Positions 1-8,249 of a stretch of DNA of 32,840 nt are shown here, in pieces. The position numbers and the translations under genes are program-made. Where the stretch lies: contig CAYJKJ010000023.1 in assembly GCA_964370715.1 (NCBI GenBank), positions 1 through 32,840 on the forward strand. Reading direction: 5' to 3'. Below the pieces are notes generated by a model. That model was not told the origin of the DNA, did not search any database, and saw only the letters and a program-made list of their open reading frames with translations. Origin of the DNA: CAYJAY01 sp964370715 (GTDB taxonomy: Bacteria > Bacillota > Clostridia > Oscillospirales > Ruminococcaceae). Within the stretch, counting starts at the first letter, position 1. Each line of letters opens with the position of its first letter.

Positions 1-108
1 CCTCCGAATGTTAACGACAAGTCATATCGTGCCTTAAAATTATATCACATAACAAAGCGTTATGTCAAACAAAATATTTTTAATGCTAGTGTTGATCTCT
101 TTTTTTTG

Positions 109-133
109 CAAAACGCCCCTTTAAAAGAGGCGT
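109..133 (-). terminator. Terminator of the adenine deaminase gene
   Basis: Read on the minus strand just past the ade stop, a GC-rich stem (ACGCC pairing with GGCGT, positions 129-133 and 113-117, extended by a G-T pair and CTTT/AAAG) is followed by TTTT. The wobble pair only works on the minus strand, which fits termination of ade rather than of a plus-strand transcript. Confidence 0.65.
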
Positions 134-146
134 CTATATTATTTTT

Positions 147-1859
147 TTAGATCTTTATCTCTTTCATCTCAACGCTATCCCAAAGCGAACGGTTGGTCAA
201 ACGAATTTCGGGAATAACCGGAAGAGATAGGAACGAAAGCGTTATAAAGGGGTCGCTCTCTTGCGGAATGCCCATTTTGTGTGCGGTTTCGAGCATCTTT
301 TCAAGGTTTTTGATAACGTCGTCGATAGGTTCATCGGTCATTAGCCCTCCGATGGGTAGCGATTGCGAACCCACAATTTCGCCGTCTTTAACCAAAACAT
401 AACCGCCGTTTTGCGCTTTGATCGCTTCGACCGCCAACAGCATATCGCTGTCATTGCTTCCGACAACCACGATGTTATGGCTGTCATGCGACACCGTTGT
501 TGCAACGGCTCCGTTTATGTTAAACCCTTTAAGAATAGCAACGGCTTTTTTTCCTGTTGCTTTGTGGCGTTCAAAGACAGCTATCTTTTGATAGACCTCG
601 TCGGCAACGAATAATCCATCTTTAACGGTCACTTTTTCTACTAGATGTTTGGTTAAAATCTCGTTTGGAACAACTTCGATTATATCGCAAACATCGTTTT
701 TGAGTTTAAGTTCAAAATCCTTAAGCGAAACCGGTTTTAAATTTATGCTTTTTGTTAAACTTTGGTCGTATGGTTTTTGTTCAAACGACAGCGGCTCAAT
801 CGTTGGCGCAACAAGTTTTCCGTTTTTGTAGACCTGTTCAACAAAAACATTTTCTTTGTCGTATAAGATGACGATGTCGGCTTTGTGTCCTTCCGATATT
901 GCTCCGATGTTTGAAAGCGAAAACATCTTTGCTGAGTTATAGCTTGCCATTATAAAAGCATCCTCGGGAGCAACGCCCAGTTTAATAGCTTTTTTAATGT
1001 TTTCTCTTATATGCCCGTGGTTTCTTATATCTTCGATATGTTTATCATCGGTGCAAAACGCAAAGTTTTTAAACGGCATCTTTGCTTCTATCGCTCCGCT
1101 GAGAATTGCTTCAAGATTTTTTGCCGCCGTTCCTTCTCGGATTAATATCTTCATTCCTTTGCGGATTTTTTCATGCGCTTCTTCAAAATTGACGCATTCA
1201 TGATCCGTTTCAACCCCGGCGACACAGTATGCCGAAAGCGCTTTTCCTTTAAGCGACGGAGCGTGTCCGTCTATCCTCTTTTTTGAAAAAAGAGCTATCT
1301 TGTCTGCGAGCTTTTGGTCGGCATTGACAACGCCAACATAGTTCATAACCTCGCCCAAACCTAAAACTTTTGGATGATTAATAAGCTCCGCAAGGTCTTC
1401 CGCCTCGAGAACCGCTCCGCTATCCTCAAACGGCGTCGCCGGAACGCAGGAAGGAAGCATATAATACATATCGCAGGGAATGCCCTCTGATTGTTCGAGC
1501 ATATATCTAATCCCTTTGATACCGAATACATTCGCTATTTCATGGGGATCGATTATCATCGTTGTCGTTCCCCTTGGAACAACTTCGGCGGCGAATTTCC
1601 TAGGGGTCATCATCGTAGATTCGATATGCATATGAGCATCGATAAATCCCGGAACAAGGAATTTTCCCGAAACATCAACTTCGGTTTGTCCGCTGTAGCC
1701 CTCGCCGACGGCGGCGATATATTCCCCCGAAATAGCGACATCGCAAACTATCCATTCATTTGTAAAAACATTAAGCACCGTTCCGTTTTTTAAAACAAGT
1801 TCGGCTTTTTTTCTCCCCGAGGCAATCTCGATTAATTCTATTATTTCGTGTGAATACAT
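147..1859 (-). CDS. ade: Adenine deaminase
   Basis: Metal-dependent amidohydrolase that deaminates adenine to hypoxanthine and ammonia in the cytoplasm. The protein is about 570 residues, the usual length of the bacterial Ade family, and has the signature FIDAHMHIES with metal-binding His76 and His78, the DPHEIANV segment (about 104-111) and the family-specific C-terminal half with SHDSHNIVVVG and GGLMTDEP. The start is set at ATG 1859 because it is preceded by GGAAGGA and gives a family-like N-terminus (SHEIIELIEIASGRKKAEL); a TTG at 1880 would add seven residues but has no ribosome site. It follows guanine deaminase on the same strand after about 130 bases, and both lie beside xanthine dehydrogenase, so the product hypoxanthine can be oxidised onward. 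Confidence 0.93.
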   Translation of the reverse strand: MYSHEIIELIEIASGRKKAELVLKNGTVLNVFTNEWIVCDVAISGEYIAAVGEGYSGQTEVDVSGKFLVPGFIDAHMHIESTMMTPRKFAAEVVPRGTTTMIIDPHEIANVFGIKGIRYMLEQSEGIPCDMYYMLPSCVPATPFEDSGAVLEAEDLAELINHPKVLGLGEVMNYVGVVNADQKLADKIALFSKKRIDGHAPSLKGKALSAYCVAGVETDHECVNFEEAHEKIRKGMKILIREGTAAKNLEAILSGAIEAKMPFKNFAFCTDDKHIEDIRNHGHIRENIKKAIKLGVAPEDAFIMASYNSAKMFSLSNIGAISEGHKADIVILYDKENVFVEQVYKNGKLVAPTIEPLSFEQKPYDQSLTKSINLKPVSLKDFELKLKNDVCDIIEVVPNEILTKHLVEKVTVKDGLFVADEVYQKIAVFERHKATGKKAVAILKGFNINGAVATTVSHDSHNIVVVGSNDSDMLLAVEAIKAQNGGYVLVKDGEIVGSQSLPIGGLMTDEPIDDVIKNLEKMLETAHKMGIPQESDPFITLSFLSLPVIPEIRLTNRSLWDSVEMKEIKI

Positions 1860-1918
1860 ATCTTTGACCGTTCCTTCCAACGCTTATCATTGAATCTTCG
1901 TTTTTTTGTTTAACTGCT

Positions 1919-1924
1919 ATTATA
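1919..1924 (-). promoter_or_regulatory. Possible -10 box for ade
   Basis: A perfect TATAAT lies on the minus strand in the guaD-ade gap, about 60 bases upstream of the ade start. At 17-base spacing the -35 candidate (TATTAA) is poor, so ade may be read from this promoter, co-transcribed with guaD, or both. Confidence 0.3.
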
Positions 1925-1989
1925 ATACTTTTTGTTAACAATTAATATGGTGAAACTAACAAATTTCGACAATATTTATCGTTATTATG

Positions 1990-3243
1990 CTATTTTTCAA
2001 AAATTCTTTGTCCGTTAGCATAGACCGAGGTGATGTTTCTTTCCCCCGAAAGGAAGACTATTCGCCCAACACGTTGTTCAAACCCGATGCTATCGCTTGC
2101 GGCAAAGTTGCTGTCGTCTATAACTACCGCATCAAACAAGTTGCCTTTTGCAAAGCCCGGTTGTTCCCCAAAGAACAGTTGCCCCGCCGACGTTGCAAGA
2201 TACAAAGCAACCTTAAAATCTATGTTGTTTTCCGAAAACAAGGCTCTTCGAAGTTTCGAGACACGAACGGCAAGCGCCGCAGCATCAAGCACCGAAAGCG
2301 ACGTTCCGGCGGCTATATCCGACCCTAGCGCAACCGATATCCCCCGAGACAACATATCAAAAACGGGCGCTATTCCGCTTGAGATGTTTGCGTTGGATTC
2401 GGGGCAATGCGCAACGAGAACGTTATATTTTTTAAGCATCAAAAGTTCCTGCTCGCTACACGAAACACAGTGTGCCATAATCGACCTAACGTTGTCGCCA
2501 ACAAGGCCGTATTTTTCGTAGACCTCGCAATAAGAATCTGTTTCGGGTTCAAGCTCTTTAACCCATTTAATCTCGTTGAGATTTTCCGAAAGGTGGGATT
2601 GAACAGGAACGTTGTGCCGATTTGCGATGTTTCCCAACTCTTGCATAAGTTTTTTAGAACACGACGGAACAAACCTTGGTGTTATAATCGGTTTAACGTT
2701 TTTGTGTTTTTTTGTAGCTTCAACAAAGTTCAACGTATCGTCTATCGATTGGTCGGTTGTCTCAACAAGGAAATCGGGGCTGTTTCGATCCATGTTGACT
2801 TTGCCAACAAACGCCCTCATTCCGCTTTGTTCGATTACATCGCACAAAATTTTACTGGAGTTTAAATGTATCGAACTAAAAAAACAAGCTTTTGTCGTTC
2901 CGTTTTTTATAACATCTTTAACAAGAAAAGGATAAAGCTTTTTTGCATATTCCTCATCTTTATATTTTTTCTCTTCGGGAAAGGTGTATGTTTCAAGCCA
3001 AGGAAGAAGCGGAAGGTCTAGCCCAAAACCTCGGTTTGCATATTGAGGGGCGTGAAGATGCATATCGCAAAGCCCGGGGATAACTATTGTGTTTTTAAAA
3101 TCAACAATCTCTTCTCCCAAGATTGGTTTGTCGGAAATATCCGTTATAACTCCATCTTGGGTTTCGATATAATGGTTTTCGAGAACACGAAGTTGTCCTA
3201 TCGTTGGGCAATCAATAAAGTTGCCTTTATATATTTTTTTCAT
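1990..3243 (-). CDS. guaD: Guanine deaminase
   Basis: Zinc amidohydrolase converting guanine to xanthine and ammonia. The 417-residue protein has the family's metal set: HLH (His62, His64) in DMHLHAPQYANRG, His217 and Glu220 in QSHLSE, His258 in MAHCVSC and Asp309 in LGSDIAAG. The DMHLHAPQYANRG stretch followed by LPWLETYTFPEE is characteristic of guanine deaminases rather than of cytosine or chlorohydrolase relatives. ATG 3243 follows AGAGGT at normal spacing. It starts divergently from the small membrane protein and xanthine dehydrogenase genes, and adenine deaminase lies downstream on the same strand, so its product xanthine is the direct substrate of the neighbouring enzyme. Confidence 0.93.
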   Translation of the reverse strand: MKKIYKGNFIDCPTIGQLRVLENHYIETQDGVITDISDKPILGEEIVDFKNTIVIPGLCDMHLHAPQYANRGFGLDLPLLPWLETYTFPEEKKYKDEEYAKKLYPFLVKDVIKNGTTKACFFSSIHLNSSKILCDVIEQSGMRAFVGKVNMDRNSPDFLVETTDQSIDDTLNFVEATKKHKNVKPIITPRFVPSCSKKLMQELGNIANRHNVPVQSHLSENLNEIKWVKELEPETDSYCEVYEKYGLVGDNVRSIMAHCVSCSEQELLMLKKYNVLVAHCPESNANISSGIAPVFDMLSRGISVALGSDIAAGTSLSVLDAAALAVRVSKLRRALFSENNIDFKVALYLATSAGQLFFGEQPGFAKGNLFDAVVIDDSNFAASDSIGFEQRVGRIVFLSGERNITSVYANGQRIFEK

Positions 3244-3292
3244 AAAAATACCTCTAAAAAATAAAAAATTACATATTAAAGAAAAATTTTAC

Positions 3293-3321
3293 TTGCTAAC
3301 TTTATATTATCACTTTATAAT
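3293..3321 (+). promoter_or_regulatory. Promoter for the small membrane protein / xdh genes
   Basis: TTGCTA (3293-3298), a 17-base spacer and a perfect TATAAT (3316-3321) lie in the divergent gap with guaD. Spacing is ideal and the -35 matches TTGACA at four of six positions. I looked for a purine riboswitch in this gap and found no recognisable one. Confidence 0.6.
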
Positions 3322-3383
3322 AAGAGAATACAAGTATTTTAGAAAAGATTTGTTCAAAGTTTATACATTTTTTGGAGCACCTG

Positions 3384-3599
3384 ATGAAAAAGAATAAATA
3401 CCTGTCCTATGGAATATCTTTCGGGCTTATGTTTGGAACAACGATTTCGCTTTTAATCGCAATGTTTTTCAACCTAAATATGGCGCTTGCTCTTTCGTTT
3501 GGCCCCGGAATTGGGATGTTGATAGGGTTAGTTGTTGGTATGCTCATCGATAAAACATATGAAACAAAAGATGAGGACAAAACAAATGGCAAAGGTTAA
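3384..3599 (+). CDS. Small two-helix membrane protein of unknown function
   Basis: A 71-residue protein with a Lys-rich start (MKKNKYLSYG), two hydrophobic segments (about residues 8-28 and 33-54) rich in glycine (FGPGIGMLIGLVVGMLIG-type packing) and a short charged tail (DKTYETKDEDK). ATG 3384 is chosen because TTTGGAG sits six bases upstream; a TTG at 3372 would overlap that site. The gene lies between the divergent promoter and xanthine dehydrogenase, 71 bases before the latter, and is probably co-transcribed with it. It is not a recognisable purine permease. I do not know its function. Confidence 0.7.
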   Translation: MKKNKYLSYGISFGLMFGTTISLLIAMFFNLNMALALSFGPGIGMLIGLVVGMLIDKTYETKDEDKTNGKG

Positions 3600-3670
3600 T
3601 CGGCAAAAAAGCAAAATGAGTTAGTATTATTTTTTTAAATTTTCAAATATAAAAACGGAGGTTAAGCATT

Positions 3671-5989
3671 TTGAGTGAGAAAAAATTTCGTTCGGTCGGT
3701 AAAAGTTTTAAACGTGTTGATGGCGTTGAAAAGATAACCGGCCGAGCAATGTTCACCGATGATTTTCTGTTGAATGATGTTTTGGTAGCCAAGATTGTTC
3801 ATTCCGAAATAGCAAACGGTGTTGTTAAAAGCATTGACACAAAGCAAGCTGAAAAAATCCCGGGAGTTGAAAAAATTGTCACCTGTTTTGATGTTCCGAA
3901 AACCAAATTTCCAACAGCAGGGCATCCTTGGTCTACCGATGTTTCGCATCAAGATATATCAGACAACAACCTTTTAACCGAAAGGGTTCGGTTTTATGGC
4001 GACAACATCGCCGCCGTTATCGCAACCGACACGGTAGCTTGTGACAAGGCTATTCGTGCGCTTAAAATCGAATATGAAGAATACACCCCTCTTTTAACGG
4101 TGGAGCAAGCCGAGGGCGCAACCGACAGTCCACCAATACACGAGGATTTCCCCGACAACGTTCTTGCTCGCTCAACATACGAAGTGGGGGATTTCGACGA
4201 AGCTATAAAAGAGGAGGGGCTAATTAAATTTGAAGATGAATTTAAAACCCCCATCGTTCAACATTGCCATATAGAAAACCCAATCTGCTATGCCTATTCC
4301 CACCGTGGGCGCATGACGGTTGTGTCGTCCACCCAAATTCCCCATATCGTTCGCCGTGTCGTTGCGCAAGCGCTCGATATTTCTTGGGGTAAAGTTCGAG
4401 TTATAAAGCCGTATATCGGCGGCGGTTTTGGAAACAAACAGGATGTATTGTTTGAGCCAATCTGCGCTTATCTCTCGACAGTCGTCGGCGGAAGATGCGT
4501 TAAAATCGACACATCAAGGGAGGAAACTTTTGTTTCAACCAGAGTTCGCCATGCGATAAACTTTAAATTAACAAGCTATGTTAGACCAAACGGGCGTTTT
4601 GTTGCAAGGTCGATAGAAGCGGTTTCAAACCAAGGCGGCTATGCTTCGCATGGTCATGGTATCGTTGCAAAAGCTTCGGCCGTTTTCCGCAACGTCTATC
4701 AAGACGAAAAATCAACAAAAGGCGATGTCAGAACGGTGTTCACCAACACACCGCCGGCAGGAGCTATGCGAGGATACGGCGTTCCGCAGATTATATTTGC
4801 GCTTGAAAGCCATGTCGATGACATAGCGAAGGCTCTCGACATCGACCCCACCGCAATTCGAGAACTCAACATGATGAAAGAGGGATATCTCGAACCCTAT
4901 TCAAAAGTCGAGGCGGTTTCGGTTGGGCTTCCAGAGTCGATCGAAATCGGCAAAAAACATATCGATTGGGACAACAAACGCAAGCAATACGCCAACCAAA
5001 GCGGAGACGTTCGCAAAGGCGTCGGTTGCGCTATATTCACATACCAAACCGCAGTTTGGCCAATCTCGATCGAGGTTAGCTCCTGCCGTATGTCGATGAA
5101 CCAAGACGGAACGGTTCAACTAACGATGGGCGCTACCGAGATAGGACAGGGCGCAGACACGGTGTTTTGTCAGATGGCGTCGGAAGCGGTCGGCATACCG
5201 TTTGAAGATTTCCACATCCTTTCAACGCAAGATACCGATATTTCGCCATACGATCCCGGCGCTTATGCTTCCCGCCAATCATATGTTGGGGGAATGGCTA
5301 TCAAACAAACCGGTGAAATTTTAAAACAAAAGATTTTAGAATATGCCGAGTTTTATAAAGGGATTAAAGCTTCTGAACTTGATATCGACGGAAGAGATGT
5401 TGTAAACAAGATGTCGGGCGAGAGCGTTGTGTCGCTTTCGGAGCTTATGACCGAATCATACTACAACCCGGACAATCCACAGCATATCGAGGCATATTCA
5501 ACCGCAAATTGCAGGAGCAACACGTTTGCGGTCGGCGCTTGTTTTGCTGAAGTTGAAGTTGATATCTCGCTTGGAACGATCGAAGTTAAAGATATCATAA
5601 ACGTACACGACAGCGGAATAATTCTTAATCCGATGCTTGCCGAAATGCAGGTGCATGGCGGAATGAGCATGGGGCTGGGATATGGGCTTTCGGAACAACT
5701 GTTGTTCAACGAGAAAACCGGAAAGCCGCTCAACAACAATCTGTTAGACTATAAATTAATGACGGTTCTCGACACACCCGATTTAAACGTCGCTTTTGTT
5801 GAACCGTATGACAAAACAGGGCCGTTTGGCAACAAGTCGCTCGGAGAACCTCCAACCGTTCCGGTAGCCGCTGCTTTAAGAAATGCGGTTCTCAACGCAA
5901 CCGGGGTTAAATTTAATCAAAATCCATTGACACCCGAAAGGTTGCTCGAAGGATTTAGAGGGGAAGGTTTGGTTAAAAACTATGTATGA
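3671..5989 (+). CDS. xdhA: Xanthine dehydrogenase, molybdenum-binding subunit
   Basis: Large subunit of a three-part molybdenum hydroxylase that would oxidise hypoxanthine and xanthine to urate. The 772-residue protein begins with the SVGKSFKRVDGVEKITGRA hallmark of the family, and has GGGFGNKQD near residue 250, GATEIGQGADT near 487 (molybdopterin contact) and GEPP with the predicted catalytic Glu at about 726. Start is a TTG at 3671, supported by GGAGG nine bases upstream; the N-terminus fits the family without extension. It overlaps the FAD subunit gene by eight bases, so translation is probably coupled. Related hydroxylases (4-hydroxybenzoyl-CoA reductase, nicotinate dehydrogenase) share the fold; the two purine deaminases next door are the main reason to prefer a purine substrate. 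No molybdenum-cofactor or transporter gene is in the window. Confidence 0.85.
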   Translation: MSEKKFRSVGKSFKRVDGVEKITGRAMFTDDFLLNDVLVAKIVHSEIANGVVKSIDTKQAEKIPGVEKIVTCFDVPKTKFPTAGHPWSTDVSHQDISDNNLLTERVRFYGDNIAAVIATDTVACDKAIRALKIEYEEYTPLLTVEQAEGATDSPPIHEDFPDNVLARSTYEVGDFDEAIKEEGLIKFEDEFKTPIVQHCHIENPICYAYSHRGRMTVVSSTQIPHIVRRVVAQALDISWGKVRVIKPYIGGGFGNKQDVLFEPICAYLSTVVGGRCVKIDTSREETFVSTRVRHAINFKLTSYVRPNGRFVARSIEAVSNQGGYASHGHGIVAKASAVFRNVYQDEKSTKGDVRTVFTNTPPAGAMRGYGVPQIIFALESHVDDIAKALDIDPTAIRELNMMKEGYLEPYSKVEAVSVGLPESIEIGKKHIDWDNKRKQYANQSGDVRKGVGCAIFTYQTAVWPISIEVSSCRMSMNQDGTVQLTMGATEIGQGADTVFCQMASEAVGIPFEDFHILSTQDTDISPYDPGAYASRQSYVGGMAIKQTGEILKQKILEYAEFYKGIKASELDIDGRDVVNKMSGESVVSLSELMTESYYNPDNPQHIEAYSTANCRSNTFAVGACFAEVEVDISLGTIEVKDIINVHDSGIILNPMLAEMQVHGGMSMGLGYGLSEQLLFNEKTGKPLNNNLLDYKLMTVLDTPDLNVAFVEPYDKTGPFGNKSLGEPPTVPVAAALRNAVLNATGVKFNQNPLTPERLLEGFRGEGLVKNYV

Positions 5990-6863
5990 TTTTTCAGCAA
6001 TATATGAAGCAGAAAGTTTAAAACACGCTTTGGAGCTTTTGAATGAGCATAAATCGGCTCATGTCCTTGCGGGCGGAAGCGATGTGCTTATCAAAGCAAG
6101 GGAGGGCCATCTTGCAGGGATCGAGGTTGTCAGCATATTTATGCTGGATGAGCTTCGAGGGGTTTATCTCGACGAGGAACAAAACATCGTTATCCTTCCG
6201 TTGACTTCGTTTTCTCATATCGAAAACAACGAGATTATCAAAAAATATATTCCGGCTCTTTCCGAGGCGGTGGGGCAGGTCGGCGGCCCACAGATTAGAA
6301 ACATCGGAACGATAGGCGGAAACATCTGCAACGGTGTAACAAGCGCCGACAGCGCCTCCACCGTCATGGCATACGATGCTTTGCTTAAAGTTTCGTCGAT
6401 AAACGGAGAAAGAACGATTGATATTAAAGAGTTCTACAAAGGACCCGGAAAAGTTTGTCTTGAACAGGGCGAACTTTTAACCGCAATTGTTATCCCAAAA
6501 GAAAGCTATCAAAACACATATGGCGAATACATTAAATACGCAATGCGAAAAGCAATGGATATTGCAACGCTTGGCGTTTCGGTTAACGTTAGGTTGTCGA
6601 GCGACAACAAGACGCTTGAGCGATTGAGGATAGCTTTCGGGGTTGCGGCGGCAACGCCGATAAGAGCAAAAAACACCGAACAAGCTTTTGAGAACAGCCC
6701 GCTTGAACAAGACACCGCCCAAAAGATTGTCGAGAGCGCTCTTTCCGAGATATCCCCGCGTTCTTCTTGGCGAGCTTCAAAAGAACTAAGGCTTCAAATA
6801 GCATCGGAAAACGTTAAACGAGCGTTTATTAAATCTGTTAAACAAGCGAAAGGAGAGCTATAA
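5982..6863 (+). CDS. xdhB: Xanthine dehydrogenase, FAD-binding subunit
   Basis: Medium subunit that carries FAD and passes electrons from the iron-sulfur clusters to the acceptor, usually NAD. The 293-residue protein shows both FAD motifs of the CO-dehydrogenase/xanthine-dehydrogenase flavoprotein family: AGGSDVL (30-36) and IRNIGTIGGNICNG (105-118), plus the C-terminal region ending in RASKELR. The ATG lies inside the end of the molybdenum-subunit gene and the stop overlaps the next start by one base (TAATG), an arrangement that implies translational coupling in equal amounts. Confidence 0.88.
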   Translation: MYDFSAIYEAESLKHALELLNEHKSAHVLAGGSDVLIKAREGHLAGIEVVSIFMLDELRGVYLDEEQNIVILPLTSFSHIENNEIIKKYIPALSEAVGQVGGPQIRNIGTIGGNICNGVTSADSASTVMAYDALLKVSSINGERTIDIKEFYKGPGKVCLEQGELLTAIVIPKESYQNTYGEYIKYAMRKAMDIATLGVSVNVRLSSDNKTLERLRIAFGVAAATPIRAKNTEQAFENSPLEQDTAQKIVESALSEISPRSSWRASKELRLQIASENVKRAFIKSVKQAKGEL

Positions 6864-7330
6864 TGGAAAAGGTATTGATAAGTTGCAGCATAAACGGAAA
6901 ACCGACCACCGCTCTCGTTGACCCCAGAGCTTCTCTTTCGGATATGTTAAGGGGCGACTATCGTTTGACAGGGGTTAAAAAAGGCTGTGAAGTTGGGGAA
7001 TGTGGCGCTTGTTCCGTTATCATAAACGGCGAAGTTTATAATTCTTGCATATACCTTGCTATTTGGGCAAAGGGCAAAGAGATAACGACTATCGAGGGAA
7101 TAACCCCAAAAGACGGAACTCTTTCCGAGATGCAACAAGCATTTTTAGACGAAGGCGCAGTTCAATGTGGATTTTGTTCTCCCGGGTTTGTTATAACCGC
7201 AACAAATATGCAAAACTCCAAAAAGGAATACACAAAACAAGAGATCAAACGAGAACTCTCGGGAAATATGTGCCGTTGCACAGGGTATGAAAATATCGTT
7301 AAAGCGGTGGATAAAGTTTTAAACAAATAG
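6863..7330 (+). CDS. xdhC: Xanthine dehydrogenase, 2Fe-2S subunit
   Basis: Small electron-transfer subunit with two [2Fe-2S] clusters. The N-terminal plant-ferredoxin-type cluster uses Cys42, Cys47, Cys50 and Cys62 (CEVGECGAC then NSC) and the C-terminal four-helix cluster uses Cys102, Cys105, Cys137 and Cys139 (CGFC and CRC in GNMCRCTGY). All eight ligands are present and the 155-residue length is standard. GAAAGGAG precedes the ATG. It is last in the operon and is followed by a strong terminator. Confidence 0.9.
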   Translation: MEKVLISCSINGKPTTALVDPRASLSDMLRGDYRLTGVKKGCEVGECGACSVIINGEVYNSCIYLAIWAKGKEITTIEGITPKDGTLSEMQQAFLDEGAVQCGFCSPGFVITATNMQNSKKEYTKQEIKRELSGNMCRCTGYENIVKAVDKVLNK

Positions 7331-7348
7331 TATAAACAATTCAAACAG

Positions 7349-7378
7349 AAAAACAGGGGGCGGTTGCCTCCTGTTTTT
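7349..7378 (+). terminator. Terminator of the xdh operon
   Basis: AAAAACAGG (7349-7357) pairs with CCTGTTTTT (7370-7378) around a G/C-rich loop, ending in five T. The A/T-flanked stem would also serve the convergent minus-strand phosphatidyltransferase gene. Confidence 0.8.
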
Positions 7379-7434
7379 GGTTTGGTATAGTTTTTTATAA
7401 GACGAATCAAAAGCTTTGGCAGTTTGCTGTTGAG

Positions 7435-8013
7435 CTAGGTTATATCCGTTTTAATCGACCGATATATTGCAAAATATCGGTAAAACGAAAACAGCATCAA
7501 TGCGCCTACTATTATAACAAGCAAAAAATATAACCATATAGGCATATTCACCCAAAACACTATTAATAGCATTGAGCTGTAGAAAACAAACGTTGAAATT
7601 CTGCCAAACCATTTTGAACCTTCAAGACCGTTTGAACCTATCTTGCTGTACAAAACAAAGAATCCTATCAACTGTAGAACTTCTTTGATAAAACAGATCA
7701 GCGCCAACAGCATAAGCTCGGCATATTCAACCGACAAACAAAGCAAAACCGCAAACTGCGTCAGCTTATCTGCCAGTGGATCTAGGAATTTTCCGATCTC
7801 GGTTATCTGGTTAAACTTGCGAGCTATTAGCCCGTCGAACATATCGGTAAGACCCGATATTCCAAGAACAACCACCGCACGGAACAACAGCTCTGTGTCC
7901 TCTTGCGCAACACCCTTAAGATAAAAATAAGCGAATATCGGAATTAAAACTATCCTGAAAATTGAAATAGCGTTTGGAATGCTCCATTCAAATTTAAGTT
8001 TGTTTTTTGACAT
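7435..8013 (-). CDS. CDP-alcohol phosphatidyltransferase, PgsA-like
   Basis: Integral membrane enzyme that transfers a phosphatidyl group from CDP-diacylglycerol to an alcohol, making phosphatidylglycerol phosphate or a related lipid. The full catalytic signature is visible: Asp57, Asp60-Gly61, Ala64-Arg65, Gly74, Asp78, Asp82 (within DMFDGLIARKF and GKFLDPLAD), followed by several hydrophobic helices. The N-terminus (IPNAISIFRIVLIPIFAYF) and the SKWFGRIST segment resemble PgsA, but the middle is not diagnostic, so cardiolipin-synthase-type members of the family remain possible. ATG 8013 is preceded by AAGGTG nine bases upstream, giving 192 residues; a GTG at 8025 would overlap that site. Confidence 0.8.
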   Translation of the reverse strand: MSKNKLKFEWSIPNAISIFRIVLIPIFAYFYLKGVAQEDTELLFRAVVVLGISGLTDMFDGLIARKFNQITEIGKFLDPLADKLTQFAVLLCLSVEYAELMLLALICFIKEVLQLIGFFVLYSKIGSNGLEGSKWFGRISTFVFYSSMLLIVFWVNMPIWLYFLLVIIVGALMLFSFYRYFAIYRSIKTDIT

Positions 8014-8072
8014 AATATAAAGCACCTTGTTTTTAACTTATGAATTAATGGTGAAATGAAGAAAATTAACCT

Positions 8073-8219
8073 CTAGATAAAAAGCATAACTATTTGAACT
8101 ATTCCGACGATAAACGGAACGATTGATACCACGATTAATGATTTGTTTTGGTTGCGAATACCTATCATCATAGCGGAAAATCCCGAAACCAATGCGCAAA
8201 GAATAACTAAAGTTGTCAT
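8073..8219 (-). CDS. 48-residue hydrophobic membrane protein
   Basis: A short open frame encodes MTTLVILCALVSGFSAMMIG, then a polar turn (IRNQNKS), then a second hydrophobic helix (LIVVSIVPFIVGIVQIVMLF) ending in TAG. GAGGG lies seven bases upstream of the ATG, a well-placed ribosome site. It sits between the FabG-like gene (30 bases upstream) and the phosphatidyltransferase (59 bases downstream) on the same strand, so it is probably the middle gene of a three-gene operon. I do not recognise the family. The ribosome site, hairpin topology and position support it as a real gene; codon evidence is limited by its length. Confidence 0.6.
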   Translation of the reverse strand: MTTLVILCALVSGFSAMMIGIRNQNKSLIVVSIVPFIVGIVQIVMLFI

Positions 8220-8249
8220 AAAAAAGCCCTCGTTTTTTTTAAAATAAAA

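Noticed and set aside
2030..2521. 163-codon plus-strand frame within guaD
   Set aside because: Antisense to a recognised enzyme with complete motifs; no ribosome site and low-complexity composition.
3244..3383. Purine riboswitch ahead of guaD or xdh
   Set aside because: I found none of the conserved core sequences or the two-loop structure; only ordinary promoter elements are visible.
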